From positions 1 through 7,078 of the forward strand of contig CAIYFP010000512.1 of NCBI GenBank assembly GCA_903925515.1: 7,078 bases of DNA, given 5' to 3'. This stretch comes from an uncultured Verrucomicrobiota bacterium. GTDB lineage: Bacteria > Verrucomicrobiota > Verrucomicrobiia > Limisphaerales > UBA9464. The notes beneath the pieces are model-generated. The model did no database searches and was not told the origin of the DNA. It saw only the letters and a program-made list of their open reading frames with translations. Positions 7,003 through 7,078 of this stretch are shown piece after piece. The first letter of the stretch is position 1. Each line of letters opens with the position of its first letter. The position numbers were made by a program, and so were the translations under genes.

Positions 7003-7078
7003 TCTCACAAATAGCTGGTGTTTCGCCGCGAGGGATTTTCGTGTCCAACGAGGCGCGAGTGACGAGCAGACCTGCAGA
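7003..7078. other. Compositionally distinct right end, possible edge of a repeat element or neighbouring gene
   Basis: The first 40 bases here are 50% GC by hand count, well below the rest of the window. On the minus strand one frame is open from the right edge down to a stop (TAG) at 6992-6994 (28 codons), and another is also open through the block; on the + strand a frame is open from about 7011 to the edge. None has a recognisable domain. TCGTGTC occurs twice (6998-7004 and within 7038-7048). It could be the boundary of an interspersed repeat or the tail of a gene lying to the right; this piece is too short to decide. Confidence 0.35.

Larger units (their letters stand above)
6464..7078. 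other. Non-coding region with palindromes, no convincing gene
   Basis: About 615 bases follow the haem-protein stop codon. Several frames stay open for 160-180 codons on both strands, but they are Arg/Pro/Ser/Ala-rich, share no family motif and lack good start signals. The strong C-over-G bias of the coding region weakens here: C25/G21 at 6541-6600 against C27/G17 at 5701-5760, by hand count. What the region does hold is a run of GC-rich inverted repeats at 6512-6807 and a less GC-rich block from about 7003. I see no T-rich intrinsic terminator after the haem-protein gene. Confidence 0.6.

Noticed and set aside
6450..7014. Open frames of 161-181 codons on both strands in the right intergenic region
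   Set aside because: Arg/Pro/Ser-rich translations without domains, overlapping each other and the palindromes, with no matched ribosome site. Such frames are expected by chance at this GC content.
6464..7078. tRNA, small RNA or CRISPR array in the right intergenic region
   Set aside because: No T-arm signature or cloverleaf was found, and there are no regularly spaced direct repeats.

Overview
The window looks like a chromosomal piece of a GC-rich bacterium of the Planctomycetes-Verrucomicrobia group, most likely Verrucomicrobiota. The main reason is the large gene on the + strand (3110-6463). Its order of signal peptide, SGNH-like domain, sorbosone/glucose-dehydrogenase-type propeller, HEAT-like helices and a C-terminal CxxCH haem domain is a paralogous secreted family that is expanded in, and close to diagnostic of, that group. 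The exported alpha/beta hydrolase on the other strand, with its two-lobed layout, is also common there. The lineage is inferred from protein family, not from a marker gene.

Layout from left to right: (1) 1-2040, minus strand: exported acetylxylan-esterase-like alpha/beta hydrolase, C-terminus cut off by the window edge. (2) 2041-2148: short spacer with a Shine-Dalgarno site and a perfect GC palindrome. (3) 2149-2856, minus strand: pyrF, orotidine 5'-phosphate decarboxylase, complete. (4) 2857-3109: divergent intergenic region that must hold the start signals for both sides; no clear promoter boxes seen. (5) 3110-6463, plus strand: the 1117-residue multidomain haem protein. (6) 6464-7078: about 615 bases with no convincing gene, holding a cluster of GC-rich palindromes and, at the extreme right, a compositionally different stretch that may be the edge of a repeat element.

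How the genes relate: pyrF is cytoplasmic pyrimidine synthesis and appears to be an unrelated housekeeping neighbour, possibly co-transcribed with the esterase 108 bases downstream. The esterase and the haem protein both carry export signals and would act outside the cytoplasm. A joint role in breakdown or oxidation of decorated polysaccharides is plausible from family context but not shown by the sequence. The SGNH lobe of the haem protein and the second lobe of the esterase both appear to lack catalytic residues, so each protein seems to combine an active-looking domain with a catalytically dead partner.

Throughout 1-6463 the + strand is richer in C than G whichever strand is coding, which suggests a replication-strand bias. 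I found no CRISPR array, tRNA, rRNA, transposase or defence system. No clearly new system is evident; the most open questions are the biochemical role of the haem protein and the nature of the right-hand repeat-like sequence.
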